Source: Neobacillus pocheonensis (lineage in GTDB: Bacteria > Bacillota > Bacilli > Bacillales > Cytobacillaceae). Taken from it: a DNA stretch of 64,000 nt. A model generated the notes under the pieces. It did not search any database, had not been told where the DNA came from, and was given only the letters and a program-made list of their open reading frames with translations. The DNA lies in contig JAMQCR010000001.1 of assembly GCA_023702235.1 (NCBI GenBank), positions 3,534,001 to 3,598,000 of the forward strand, read 5' to 3'. Below are positions 29,052 through 37,082 of this stretch, in pieces (position 1 is the stretch's first letter; each line of letters begins with the position of its first letter). A program made the position numbers and the translations under genes.

Positions 29052-29279
29052 ATGAAAAGTTTAAAAGTAGTGGGTATGATGATGGCATTAGTTGGATTGT
29101 TGTTATTAGCAGCATGCGGGAATGGTATTATGGATGGTTCAAAATCCAGTAGTAGTATGAAACAAAGTGAAATGCAGAAAAACAAAGATAGTATGGGTAA
29201 AGATGATAAGATGAAAAATCAAGATATGAAAGGTAAGAACGATATGAGCAATAAAGATAACATGAATAACAGTAAATGA
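29052..29279 (+). CDS. Small Met-rich, highly charged lipoprotein
   Basis: A 75-residue protein with a short hydrophobic signal and lipobox LAAC (Cys22). The 54-residue mature chain has 8 Met (about 15 percent) spread in a regular pattern among Lys, Asp, Asn and Ser: SMKQSEMQKNKDSMGKDDKM and similar. It has no Cys other than the lipid anchor and appears disordered. Met-rich exported peptides are known either as metal binders or as sacrificial targets of hypochlorous acid repaired by MsrP-type enzymes. The neighbouring two-component system and MsrP/MsrQ-like fusion favour the second idea. The function is inferred. Confidence 0.75.
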   Translation: MKSLKVVGMMMALVGLLLLAACGNGIMDGSKSSSSMKQSEMQKNKDSMGKDDKMKNQDMKGKNDMSNKDNMNNSK

Positions 29280-29375
29280 AGTACACCGGTTAAAAAAGTG
29301 AAATCATGTTAAACTTATTTCTTTTCTACTGGAAGTGTTAAAATAATAGTAAATTTCATTAAAGGATGTATATCT

Positions 29376-30083
29376 GTGAAAAAGCGGATTTTACTAGTAG
29401 ATGATGAACCTTCCATTTTGGATGTTTGCACACGTTATTTGGAGCGCGAGGGCTACCTTGTTTTGACGGGAAAAAACGGCGAGGAAGCTATTAAGCTTTG
29501 GCAGGAAAATGATTTTACACTCATCATTTTAGATTTAATGATGCCTGTACTGGATGGTTGGAAAGTGTGTGAAACCATTCGGGAAAGCGATGATATACCG
29601 ATTATTTTTTTAACTGCCAAAGGTGAGGAGTACGATCGCTTGGTCGGTCTTACGATTGGGGCTAATGATTATATAACAAAACCTTTTAATCCTAGAGAAT
29701 TAGTCTTAAGGGTTAATAGTATTTGCCGTTTATTGGATTATCCCAAAAAAGCCAAAGTTACTGATTATAACCTAATGATCACCACCAAGCCCTTCACGAT
29801 TAATGCGATGAATCGTGAAGTTTTTCTAAATCAAAAACATATTGACCTTACGGTGAAAGAATTTGATTTGCTCCTTTTGCTTGCAACTCATCCAAAGCAA
29901 GTATTCTCCCGTTCCCAACTTCTTTACCAAGTCTGGCAAACCGAATTTGATGATGATACAACAACTGTTACCGTCCATATCAGACGATTACGTGAAAAAG
30001 TTGAAGAAAATCCTTCCAAGCCAAAATATATTCAAACGGTCTGGGGTATTGGCTATAAATTTATGCCAAGTGAGAGCCTATGA
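29376..30083 (+). CDS. OmpR-family response regulator
   Basis: 235 residues with GTG start after AAAGGATG. The receiver domain has LLVDDEPSILDV (acidic pocket), phosphoacceptor Asp in LIILDLMMPVLDG, IIFLTAKG and the Lys of YITKPFNPRE. The C-terminal winged helix (LTVKEFDLLLLLATHP, TTTVTVHIRRLREKVEENP, IQTVWGIGYKF) is complete. The stop overlaps the start of the kinase gene (ATGA), so it forms a pair with it. A natural target would be the lipoprotein and oxidoreductase genes on either side. Confidence 0.95.
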   Translation: MKKRILLVDDEPSILDVCTRYLEREGYLVLTGKNGEEAIKLWQENDFTLIILDLMMPVLDGWKVCETIRESDDIPIIFLTAKGEEYDRLVGLTIGANDYITKPFNPRELVLRVNSICRLLDYPKKAKVTDYNLMITTKPFTINAMNREVFLNQKHIDLTVKEFDLLLLLATHPKQVFSRSQLLYQVWQTEFDDDTTTVTVHIRRLREKVEENPSKPKYIQTVWGIGYKFMPSESL

Positions 30084-31144
30084 AGATAAAATGGATCTTT
30101 TTCATAGCTAATAGTGTGAGTGTTCTTATTATGTTTACATTTTTATTTGTAAGCTATGTGTATATGGTGTTACCAAATAAAGTGATTGTTTGGCTGTCAT
30201 TGATTACGATTTTTTCTTCGATTATCTCAAGTTTTATCCATTATTTATTTACGAAGCCAATTGAAAGTTCGATTCAGCTGCTCGCAAAACAATCGCAGCA
30301 AATTGCAAAAAGGAAATTTGAAGGCTCTCTTCCAGAAGTAGGGCCAACGGAAATTAAGGAACTTACAAAGCAATTTAATGATATGAATACTCAGCTTAAC
30401 GAGGCATTTACTCAGATTAATAAAGCTGAAGTTTCTCGCAAAGAATTAGTGGCGAATATTTCTCATGATTTACGAACGCCGATGTCATCCATCAAGGCGT
30501 TCGTCTCCGCTATTGAGGATGGAGTTGTCGAGGATGATACAACCTTCAAACGCTATCTAAAAACCATTTCATTGGAAACAGAAAGAATGGATCAACTTAT
30601 TCAACAGCTCTTTCAGCTATCTCTGCTAGACTCAGGAGCTATTAAGCTAAAAAGAGAAAGAACAAATGTAGACGAACTATTGATTTCCGTATTACAGCAT
30701 GAACAGATCCATTTAGAAAAGAAAAATATTGAAATGAAAGTTGACTTACCTAGCCAGATTCCAGCTATATATGTCGATACACTCTATTTTCAAAAATTAT
30801 TATTTAATCTAATAGATAATGCCATACGATTTTCAAGAGTAAATGGGACGATTAAGATAGAGGTTAACCTCCTAGAAAAACAAATGCTTGGCATTTCCAT
30901 TCTTGATTTTGGAGAGGGAATTTCGAAAGAGGATCTCCCTCATATTTTTGAAAGGACGTATCGCGTTGAGAAATCACGTAATCTTCAGTTTGGAGGGGCA
31001 GGTCTAGGACTTGCAATTGCAAAAACGATAGCAGAAAGTCATGACGGAACAATCGTTGTCACAAGCGAACTCGGAGAAGGAAGTACTTTTACTGTTGTTA
31101 TCCCCATTCATAAACATAAGGTAGGAGAGACGGATGAATTATAG
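30080..31144 (+). CDS. Sensor histidine kinase with almost no extracellular domain
   Basis: 354 residues. Two membrane helices at about 5-30 and 35-57 are separated by only a handful of residues, so there is no external sensor domain; this is the layout of intramembrane-sensing kinases that respond through a membrane partner. A HAMP segment follows (about 58-110), then the phosphoacceptor ANISHDLRTPMSSIKAF, N box NLIDNAIRFS and G boxes DFGEGISKEDLP and GGAGLGLAIAK. The end overlaps the oxidoreductase start by 11 bases, so the regulator, kinase and enzyme are one transcription unit. Confidence 0.93.
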   Translation: MKIKWIFFIANSVSVLIMFTFLFVSYVYMVLPNKVIVWLSLITIFSSIISSFIHYLFTKPIESSIQLLAKQSQQIAKRKFEGSLPEVGPTEIKELTKQFNDMNTQLNEAFTQINKAEVSRKELVANISHDLRTPMSSIKAFVSAIEDGVVEDDTTFKRYLKTISLETERMDQLIQQLFQLSLLDSGAIKLKRERTNVDELLISVLQHEQIHLEKKNIEMKVDLPSQIPAIYVDTLYFQKLLFNLIDNAIRFSRVNGTIKIEVNLLEKQMLGISILDFGEGISKEDLPHIFERTYRVEKSRNLQFGGAGLGLAIAKTIAESHDGTIVVTSELGEGSTFTVVIPIHKHKVGETDEL

Positions 31145-32366
31145 ACTCTTTTTTCAAAGGAAAATAAATTTTGGAAAAAGGCTTATTCGATTGCATCATT
31201 CAAATGTACTATTATTTCTAGTGTTAAGTATTACCGGCTTTATCTTATTTTCTTCTACATTTCGCTCCTTATTTCCGTCAGTCAGGGTTTGGATAAGAGA
31301 TATTCATATTTGGGTTGGGGTACTCCTTTGTCTCCCATTGCTATTTTATCTTCCTAAAATGAAACAGCATGTAAAGACACTTCAAAAGAAGAATAATAAT
31401 CGGATAAATCTTTACTTTATCTTTATGATCTTAATTTTATTGATTTTCTCTGGTTTATTATTAACTTATCACAGACTGTTCCCACCGATTGTAAGCTCAT
31501 TTTCACTATTTATCCATGATTTGGCCACATGGTTTGGGGTGCCGTATGCAATTTATCATAGCATTACTCGCAGCCAATGGTTTAAGATGGTTGTGAAAAC
31601 AAAACAACCAGAAAAGAGATTACAAGAGCCAATCATCATCGATGACCAGAATCCTATTTACAGAAGAAGAACATTTTTAAAGGTTTTAAGTGGAAGCATC
31701 ATTGCTATTGCTTTTTTACCATCAATGACAAAATGGCTAAGGGCTTATCTTCCTGCTGCCGGACCGACAGAAACTTTAACAGATGGAAATCGCCTTTCGC
31801 CATTACCACTTCCTTCTGCAAATTCTTCCCCACCAATTGGCGGTGGTAAAAAGGGGGAATTTCGGTACTATACGGTAACTGAAATTCCAAGACTAACTAA
31901 TGAGAATTGGAGTTTCACACTCAATGGACTAGTCAAACAGCCAAAACATTATAATTGGAGTGAGTTTGTTAAGCTTCAAAGGGATGTTCAAGTAAGTGAT
32001 TTCCATTGTGTAACAGGATGGAGTGTTTATGATATCACTTGGGAAGGGATTCCCTTGAAGAAGCTTCTCCAGGATTCCGTTATTAAAAAAGAAGCAAAAT
32101 ACGTAAAATTTTATTCAGCTGATGGAGTTTACACCGACACCTTATCATTAACCCAAGCAATGCAGGATGATATAATGGTAGCCGTTTTACTGGACGGAAA
32201 ACTAATCAATCAAAATAATGGAAGGCCTGTTCGATTAATCGTCCCTAAAATGTACGCTTATAAATCAGTTAAATGGTTAAACAGGATTGAACTTATTAAA
32301 GATGACCACATTGGATACTGGGAAGAACGCGGTTATTCAACAGATGCCTGGGTCAATAACTCTTAA
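31134..32366 (+). CDS. Fusion of a cytochrome-b561-like membrane domain with an MsrP/sulfite-oxidase-type molybdopterin domain
   Basis: 410 residues. Residues 1-150 form four membrane helices with candidate haem His at 21/22, 58, 113, 128 and 142, resembling the YedZ/MsrQ class of di-haem membrane proteins. At 177-183 a perfect twin-arginine motif RRRTFLK precedes another hydrophobic stretch. Residues about 245-400 are a sulfite-oxidase-fold molybdopterin domain with the metal-ligand Cys292 in DFHCVTGWSVYDITWEG and NGRPVRLIVPKMYAYKSVKW. In E. coli the MsrQ and MsrP partners are separate proteins. A fused chain with an internal Tat signal would need Sec insertion then Tat translocation. Function in periplasmic-side reduction, such as methionine sulfoxide repair, is inferred. 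Confidence 0.85.
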   Translation: MNYRLFFQRKINFGKRLIRLHHSNVLLFLVLSITGFILFSSTFRSLFPSVRVWIRDIHIWVGVLLCLPLLFYLPKMKQHVKTLQKKNNNRINLYFIFMILILLIFSGLLLTYHRLFPPIVSSFSLFIHDLATWFGVPYAIYHSITRSQWFKMVVKTKQPEKRLQEPIIIDDQNPIYRRRTFLKVLSGSIIAIAFLPSMTKWLRAYLPAAGPTETLTDGNRLSPLPLPSANSSPPIGGGKKGEFRYYTVTEIPRLTNENWSFTLNGLVKQPKHYNWSEFVKLQRDVQVSDFHCVTGWSVYDITWEGIPLKKLLQDSVIKKEAKYVKFYSADGVYTDTLSLTQAMQDDIMVAVLLDGKLINQNNGRPVRLIVPKMYAYKSVKWLNRIELIKDDHIGYWEERGYSTDAWVNNS

Positions 32367-32624
32367 TCAGAGTATCCCACCAGCAATCTATCAAATGAAG
32401 ATAAGTGAAACAAAGATAATTTTTATTTTTTGGGGCAACATGAATATCGTGGTAAGATTATCCTGTAGGTGATTGGATTGGAATGAAGGATCTGCCACTG
32501 CAATTCCTTTCCATATGCTGTTTCACCTGGTGTTGTTAAAAAAAAAATGGAAACGGCCGATGTTTCTAGCCACTTTAACGTGAATAGTGACCCGATCCGT
32601 TAGATTAGAAGGGAGAGAAATCGC

Positions 32625-33149
32625 ATGCTACAGCGTCCAAATGAAAGCGAGTTTCCTCAGTATTATGCAGAGTATATTAAGCTAGTTCCTGAAGGTGAGC
32701 TTCTACAAATCTTAAAAGATGATCTTTCGAAGACGATTACCCTTTTTGAGGGGATTTCGGAAGAGGATGGCGATTTTCGTTATGCTCCAAATAAATGGAG
32801 TATCAAAGAAGCGCTTAGTCATATGACCGATACCGAAAGAATCATGAGCTACCGTATGCTTCGAGTTGGCCGAGGTGACAAAACAGCTTTGGCCGGTTTT
32901 GACGAGAATCTATATGTGGAGGGGGCTCAGATCAATCGACTTCCGATAAGAAGCATCCTCGAAGACTTTATTGCTACACGAAATGCTACCATCACCTTCG
33001 CAAAAAATATGCCTGAACAGGCATGGGACAATATAGGCTTTGCCAATAATACGGAAATCACCACCCGTGCCATCGCCTACATCATCGCCGGGCATGCCAT
33101 CCACCACAAGAAGATCGTGACGGAGCGGTACTTAAATAGTGGTGCCTGA
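32625..33149 (+). CDS. DinB-family (YfiT-like) metal-binding protein
   Basis: 174 residues, a four-helix DinB/YfiT-type fold. Family features are RYAPNKWSIKEALSHMTDTE (first metal His), then IAGHAIHHKKIVTERYL near the C terminus with the remaining His ligands. Members are metal-dependent transferases or bacillithiol/mycothiol-related enzymes; the precise reaction is unknown. GGGAGAG precedes the start. The last codons (SGA, stop) lie inside a copy of the GGTGCCTGACACC repeat, so the repeat has been recruited as the end of the gene. Confidence 0.88.
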   Translation: MLQRPNESEFPQYYAEYIKLVPEGELLQILKDDLSKTITLFEGISEEDGDFRYAPNKWSIKEALSHMTDTERIMSYRMLRVGRGDKTALAGFDENLYVEGAQINRLPIRSILEDFIATRNATITFAKNMPEQAWDNIGFANNTEITTRAIAYIIAGHAIHHKKIVTERYLNSGA

Positions 33150-33184
33150 CACCGTTCGTGGACAAATCCAGAGATTTGTCCACA
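33141..33184. repeat. Dispersed composite palindrome, copy 1
   Basis: GGTGCCTGACACC is followed by GTT and a perfect hairpin GTGGACAAATC/GATTTGTCCAC. The same 44-base arrangement recurs at 36146-36189. It overlaps the stop codon of the DinB gene. Confidence 0.85.
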
Positions 33185-33215
33185 CGGGGTAGACACAGGT
33201 GAAATATTTATGTTG

Positions 33216-33229
33216 CGAACATTTGTTCT
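33216..33229 (+). promoter_or_regulatory. LexA-box-like sequence without an SOS gene
   Basis: CGAACATTTGTTCT matches the Bacillus LexA consensus CGAAC-N4-GTTCG except for the last base. A TATAAT-like element follows, but the next gene is a VOC protein 135 bases away with no known SOS link. Confidence 0.3.
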
Positions 33230-33364
33230 TTGTCTTATAATCAGATTATGGGTAATACTAGAAGATATGCTGTTCTTTGGCAAGTGCCAATGGAGTCCTT
33301 GCATTCAGAGATCCGCACCTAGTAGAAAAATAAAAAATACTTATGACCAAGGAGCTGTTTATTT

Positions 33365-33793
33365 ATGACATTGAAATTGATTCCTTATTTAGTGATGAAC
33401 GGAAATGCTCGAGATGCTATCCACTTTTACGAAAAAGCGATGGATGCCCAAGTCCTTTTTGTTCAATCTTTTGGAGAAATGCCGGAAAACCCTGATTTTC
33501 CTCTACCAGCAGATGCCAAGGAACTTGTTTCACACGCAACGGTAAAAATTGGTGAATCTGAACTTATGTTTTCTGACACATTCCCAGGCCAGCATCACCA
33601 AAGTGGAAACCAAGTTACGATTTGTATTTCGACTGACGACGCAGAAAAAGCTAGAAAAATTTTTGATGCATTAACAGATGGCGGACAAGTGACCATGCCG
33701 CTGCAGGAAACTTTTTTTAGCCCAGCATACGGTAGTGTAACAGATAAGTTCGGTGTAAGCTTCCAAATTTTCACTGAAGGTCAGCATCAATAA
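33365..33793 (+). CDS. PhnB/YjdN-type VOC-superfamily protein
   Basis: 142 residues of the glyoxalase fold. Family features include PYLVMNGNARDAIHFYEKA, HATVKIGESELMFSDTFPG, TDGGQVTMPLQETFFSPAYG and TDKFGVSFQIF. These VOC proteins lack a confirmed reaction and are often misnamed as methyltransferases. The start is near AAGGAGC. A second, shorter member of the family is at 61461-61844. It is monocistronic with a terminator downstream. Confidence 0.9.
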   Translation: MTLKLIPYLVMNGNARDAIHFYEKAMDAQVLFVQSFGEMPENPDFPLPADAKELVSHATVKIGESELMFSDTFPGQHHQSGNQVTICISTDDAEKARKIFDALTDGGQVTMPLQETFFSPAYGSVTDKFGVSFQIFTEGQHQ

Positions 33794-33939
33794 TTAAATG
33801 CCAGGACGCCCTGCTCGGTTTGGCGGATTAGCAATGCTATACCGATTTTTGGCGTAATAACTTGTCTCAATCAGCATTATTAATCTCGATAGTTACCCTA
33901 TTCCACTACCGCATTCGTTTTTACATACGTGAACAATAA

Positions 33940-33992
33940 ATGAAAACGATTCCGAGCGCATCTCCTGCGATGGGGGCCGTTTTCATTTTTTC
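33940..33992 (+). terminator. Terminator after VOC gene
   Basis: ATGAAAACG pairs with CGTTTTCAT, with inner pairing and a T run after it. Confidence 0.75.
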
Positions 33993-34053
33993 TTTGGTTT
34001 TCACGAAAACCATAAAAATGATGCTGGTTGTTGGTGAAACGTACACATACATT

Positions 34054-34932
34054 CTACAATCTATAGTTCGAAATAAACTTTAGAAATTCCTTTTGCGTTG
34101 AATGATCAAATTTCATAACGGCGTATGCATTGGCTTCTGGTAGGGTAATCGTATGACAATTTACCTCAAGTAAGCTTCCTTCTAATAATTCTCTTCTGAC
34201 GGTCGAGGTCGGCAAAAAGGAAACTCCCAGACCTTCAATAATAAACCTTTTCGTAATGTGAGTTTGTGATACTTTCATCATTCGTACACTTGGATATTTA
34301 CTTTTTACAATCCTACATAGATGGTCCCAATATCCCGGATGATTGTGGGTTAATAGATAGTTGGATGTTAACACCTCTTCTTCATCTAATGGAGATGCTG
34401 ATTCAGAATCTCTTCCATCATGTGGTGCAACTAATATGACTTTATCGTTTGATAACAGTTGACAAATCAAATTGGGATTGCTGCTGTTTAAGCAGGAAAG
34501 CCCGATATCGACTTTTTCGTTTAAGACCGACTGTTCAATATGAATAGATTCGATAATCTTTACTGAAACCTCTACTTCCGGATGTTTATTTGTATAGCTT
34601 TTTAGGACGTATGGGAGAATGGTTTCAGCTAATAATGGTGAAATTCCAATGGATAATTGGGTGATATAACCCTGCCTGAAGGAATTTAAATCCTCAAGGC
34701 CGCTTTGATAAACTTCTATCAATCTTTTAGCGTGAGCTAAATATCTTTTCCCCTCTTCGGTCAGTTTAATTTTTTTCCCTTCCCGATGAAACAACTGGAT
34801 ACCAAGCTCTTTTTCTAGCTGCTTTATATGCACCGTTACGGAGGGTTGGGAAATATATAATAGTTCTGCTGTTCTTCGAAAATTACCACAATCTGCAGCT
34901 GTTATAAATGTGTTTAACCACTGAAATTCCAT
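34054..34932 (-). CDS. citR: LysR-family regulator, CitR-like
   Basis: I start at MEFQWLNTFITAADCGN, the usual LysR beginning; the extra N-terminal residues upstream are non-homologous. 292 residues: the N-terminal winged HTH (FRRTAELLYISQPSVTVHIKQ) and the effector-binding domain. It is divergent from a citrate synthase gene with 107 bases between the starts. The B. subtilis citR gene lies the same way beside citA and represses it, which is the reason for the name. An imperfect dyad TGTTTATTTTATAAAATAACA in the gap is a candidate operator. Confidence 0.85.
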   Translation of the reverse strand: MEFQWLNTFITAADCGNFRRTAELLYISQPSVTVHIKQLEKELGIQLFHREGKKIKLTEEGKRYLAHAKRLIEVYQSGLEDLNSFRQGYITQLSIGISPLLAETILPYVLKSYTNKHPEVEVSVKIIESIHIEQSVLNEKVDIGLSCLNSSNPNLICQLLSNDKVILVAPHDGRDSESASPLDEEEVLTSNYLLTHNHPGYWDHLCRIVKSKYPSVRMMKVSQTHITKRFIIEGLGVSFLPTSTVRRELLEGSLLEVNCHTITLPEANAYAVMKFDHSTQKEFLKFISNYRL

Positions 34933-35039
34933 ATTCTTCTCCTTATTAAAAATAATAATCAATTACTTTAAAATTATTCAATATTCTTAATTATGTTTAT
35001 TTTATAAAATAACATTAAATAAGGAAAGGAGCGAATTTT

Positions 35040-36128
35040 ATGATCCAAAAGGGCTTAAAAGGCATTGTCGCGGCAGAAACCTTAATCAGTGATATAGATG
35101 GGGAAAATGGTCAATTATTTTATCGGGGGTATGAAATCAGAGATATAACGAAGAAATTTTCTTTTGAAGAGGCTGCCTATCTTCTCTGGTTTGGCCATTT
35201 TCCAAATGAGGAACAATTAAATCTTCTTAAATATCAGTTAAAACAGAATCGTGATCTGCCAGAAAATATAAGGATTATTTTAGACCTGCTCCCTCCTAGC
35301 ATGGATTTAATGAGTGTCATTAGGACAGCCATTTCCGCGGAAGGCGGGAACTCCGATTATGGCTGGAAACCAACAATCTCACAGGCTATTAGGTTAACAG
35401 CACTGGTACCTATGATTATCGCTTATCGAAAAAGACAGTTAGAGGGAAAAGAGTTCGTTCCACATCGGAGCGATTTAGACTTTGTTGCAAATTACTTATA
35501 TACGCTGAATGGAAAAGCACCTTTAGCCGCCCATGTTGAAGCACTTGAAACCTATATGATTTTAACCCTTGAACACGGCATGAACGCGTCTACCTTTTCA
35601 GCAAGAGTTACAGCATCCACGGAGTCAGATTTAATTTCAGCCATCACAGCAGCTATCGGCACCATGAAAGGTCCGCTTCATGGCGGTGCCCCATCAGGAG
35701 TCATCGAGCTGCTAGATGAGATTGCTTTGGTTGGTGATGCTGAGAAGGTAATCCGTGCAAAGTTAACTAGAGGCGAAAAATTAATGGGGTTTGGGCACAG
35801 AGTCTATAAAACTCACGATCCTAGAGCCATTTCTCTAAAAGCAAAATTGCTGGATATGGTTGGAGAAGATGAATGGCTTGATCTTGCCATGGAGGTTGAA
35901 GATACTGCGATAAACTTATTGGCTGAACTTAAGCCTGGACGCTCCCTCTACACAAATGTTGAATTTTACGCTGCAGCGATCATGAAAGCGATCAATATGG
36001 ACTTAGTGCTGTTTACACCCACATTTACCGCCAGCAGAATGGTTGGCTGGACGGCACACGTTATCGAACAGGCCGAAAACAACACCATTTATAGACCAGA
36101 AGCAAAGTATATTGGGGATTTTAAATAA
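35040..36128 (+). CDS. citA: Citrate synthase, CitA-like, with Glu at the catalytic Asp position
   Basis: Condenses acetyl-CoA and oxaloacetate. 362 residues with the catalytic His214 in GPLHGGAPSG and His253 in GFGHRVYKTHDPRA. The third catalytic residue is normally Asp in the NVDFY motif; here it is Glu308 (TNVEFYAAA). That substitution would be expected to lower activity, which fits the minor isozyme CitA role. The start follows AAGGAAAGGAG. Regulation by the divergent CitR-type protein is inferred from gene order. Confidence 0.92.
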   Translation: MIQKGLKGIVAAETLISDIDGENGQLFYRGYEIRDITKKFSFEEAAYLLWFGHFPNEEQLNLLKYQLKQNRDLPENIRIILDLLPPSMDLMSVIRTAISAEGGNSDYGWKPTISQAIRLTALVPMIIAYRKRQLEGKEFVPHRSDLDFVANYLYTLNGKAPLAAHVEALETYMILTLEHGMNASTFSARVTASTESDLISAITAAIGTMKGPLHGGAPSGVIELLDEIALVGDAEKVIRAKLTRGEKLMGFGHRVYKTHDPRAISLKAKLLDMVGEDEWLDLAMEVEDTAINLLAELKPGRSLYTNVEFYAAAIMKAINMDLVLFTPTFTASRMVGWTAHVIEQAENNTIYRPEAKYIGDFK

Positions 36129-36145
36129 ATACGGTGTCACTTTTC

Positions 36146-36189
36146 GGTGCCTGTCACCGTTCGTGGACAGATTCAAGGATTTGTCCACA
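36146..36189. repeat. Dispersed composite palindrome, copy 2
   Basis: GGTGCCTGTCACC plus GTTC and the stem GTGGACAGATTC/GGATTTGTCCAC repeats the arrangement at 33141 with compensating and non-compensating changes. It lies just after citA and may act as its 3' hairpin. Confidence 0.85.
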
Positions 36190-36250
36190 CTGAAAAGACA
36201 AATTTCCAATGTTTGCGGATACCCACTCATTGGAACTTTGCCTTATTTTT

Positions 36251-36880
36251 TTACCCCATTTTCTTTTGGGAAGCTGTTGGCTGGTATTTTCTCATAGGCC
36301 TATATTCAAGGACTTCTTGAAGATAGAGATTACCGTTCGGGCTTGATTTTTTGAGCAGTTCCATCAGGTATGTAATATCGTCAAGTGCTCTATGTGTTTG
36401 GTAATTAGTGATGTTATGAGATTGCAAAAGTGTAAGGAGCTTCGCATTTGTAAAGCCGTAGTTCTTCCAAGGGACACTTTTCATCGTGCAATACCACTTC
36501 AACTCATTGACCTCCGGATACATGTGATACAGGAAACTGCGATCAAATGAAGCATTATGTGCAAAGACAGTATCCGTTCGATGGAAATACGTTTTGATTT
36601 TAACATCATAGAAGCTTTTTCCCCTTACAGATTCATAGGGAATTCCGTGGACCCTGAATGCTCGATCATAATTGTTCCGTGCAGAATCCGAAAGCGGCTC
36701 TCTTAAAAAGGAATCCTCCTCAAGCACTTCTATAATTTCGCCAGTATCGGTTCGATACGAAAATAATTTTAAAGCCAGTTCGATAACTTCGTCCTTAGTC
36801 GGTCCTAGTCCGGTAGTTTCAACATCCACTAACAATCCTAATTGTTCCAGTTTTCGCAAAGTAATCACCTTTTTATCCAT
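36251..36880 (-). CDS. DEDDh-family 3'-5' exonuclease (DnaQ/RNase T type)
   Basis: 209 residues. The DEDDh motifs are in order: VDVETTGLG (Asp, Glu), HNASFDRSFL (Asp) and HRALDDITYLMELL (His, Asp). The fold is like the DNA polymerase III epsilon subunit or oligoribonuclease class, but the substrate is not evident. The start MDKKVITLRKL lacks a strong ribosome binding site. It converges with citA. Confidence 0.88.
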   Translation of the reverse strand: MDKKVITLRKLEQLGLLVDVETTGLGPTKDEVIELALKLFSYRTDTGEIIEVLEEDSFLREPLSDSARNNYDRAFRVHGIPYESVRGKSFYDVKIKTYFHRTDTVFAHNASFDRSFLYHMYPEVNELKWYCTMKSVPWKNYGFTNAKLLTLLQSHNITNYQTHRALDDITYLMELLKKSSPNGNLYLQEVLEYRPMRKYQPTASQKKMG

Positions 36881-37082
36881 ATAGTTACTCCTATTATAGC
36901 AGAGGTTAACTTCCTATCCTATTACCAAAAAGCGCCTAAGGATGTCACGTAATCCTTAAGGGGAAATCATTTTTATCAATGTTCCTAAATTCTGTCCTGT
37001 TTGCATTCGCTGATAATAGACACTCTTAGCAAGGATTGAGCGTGTTAAAAAGTAAAATATCAGCTTGTTTATAAAAATAGAC

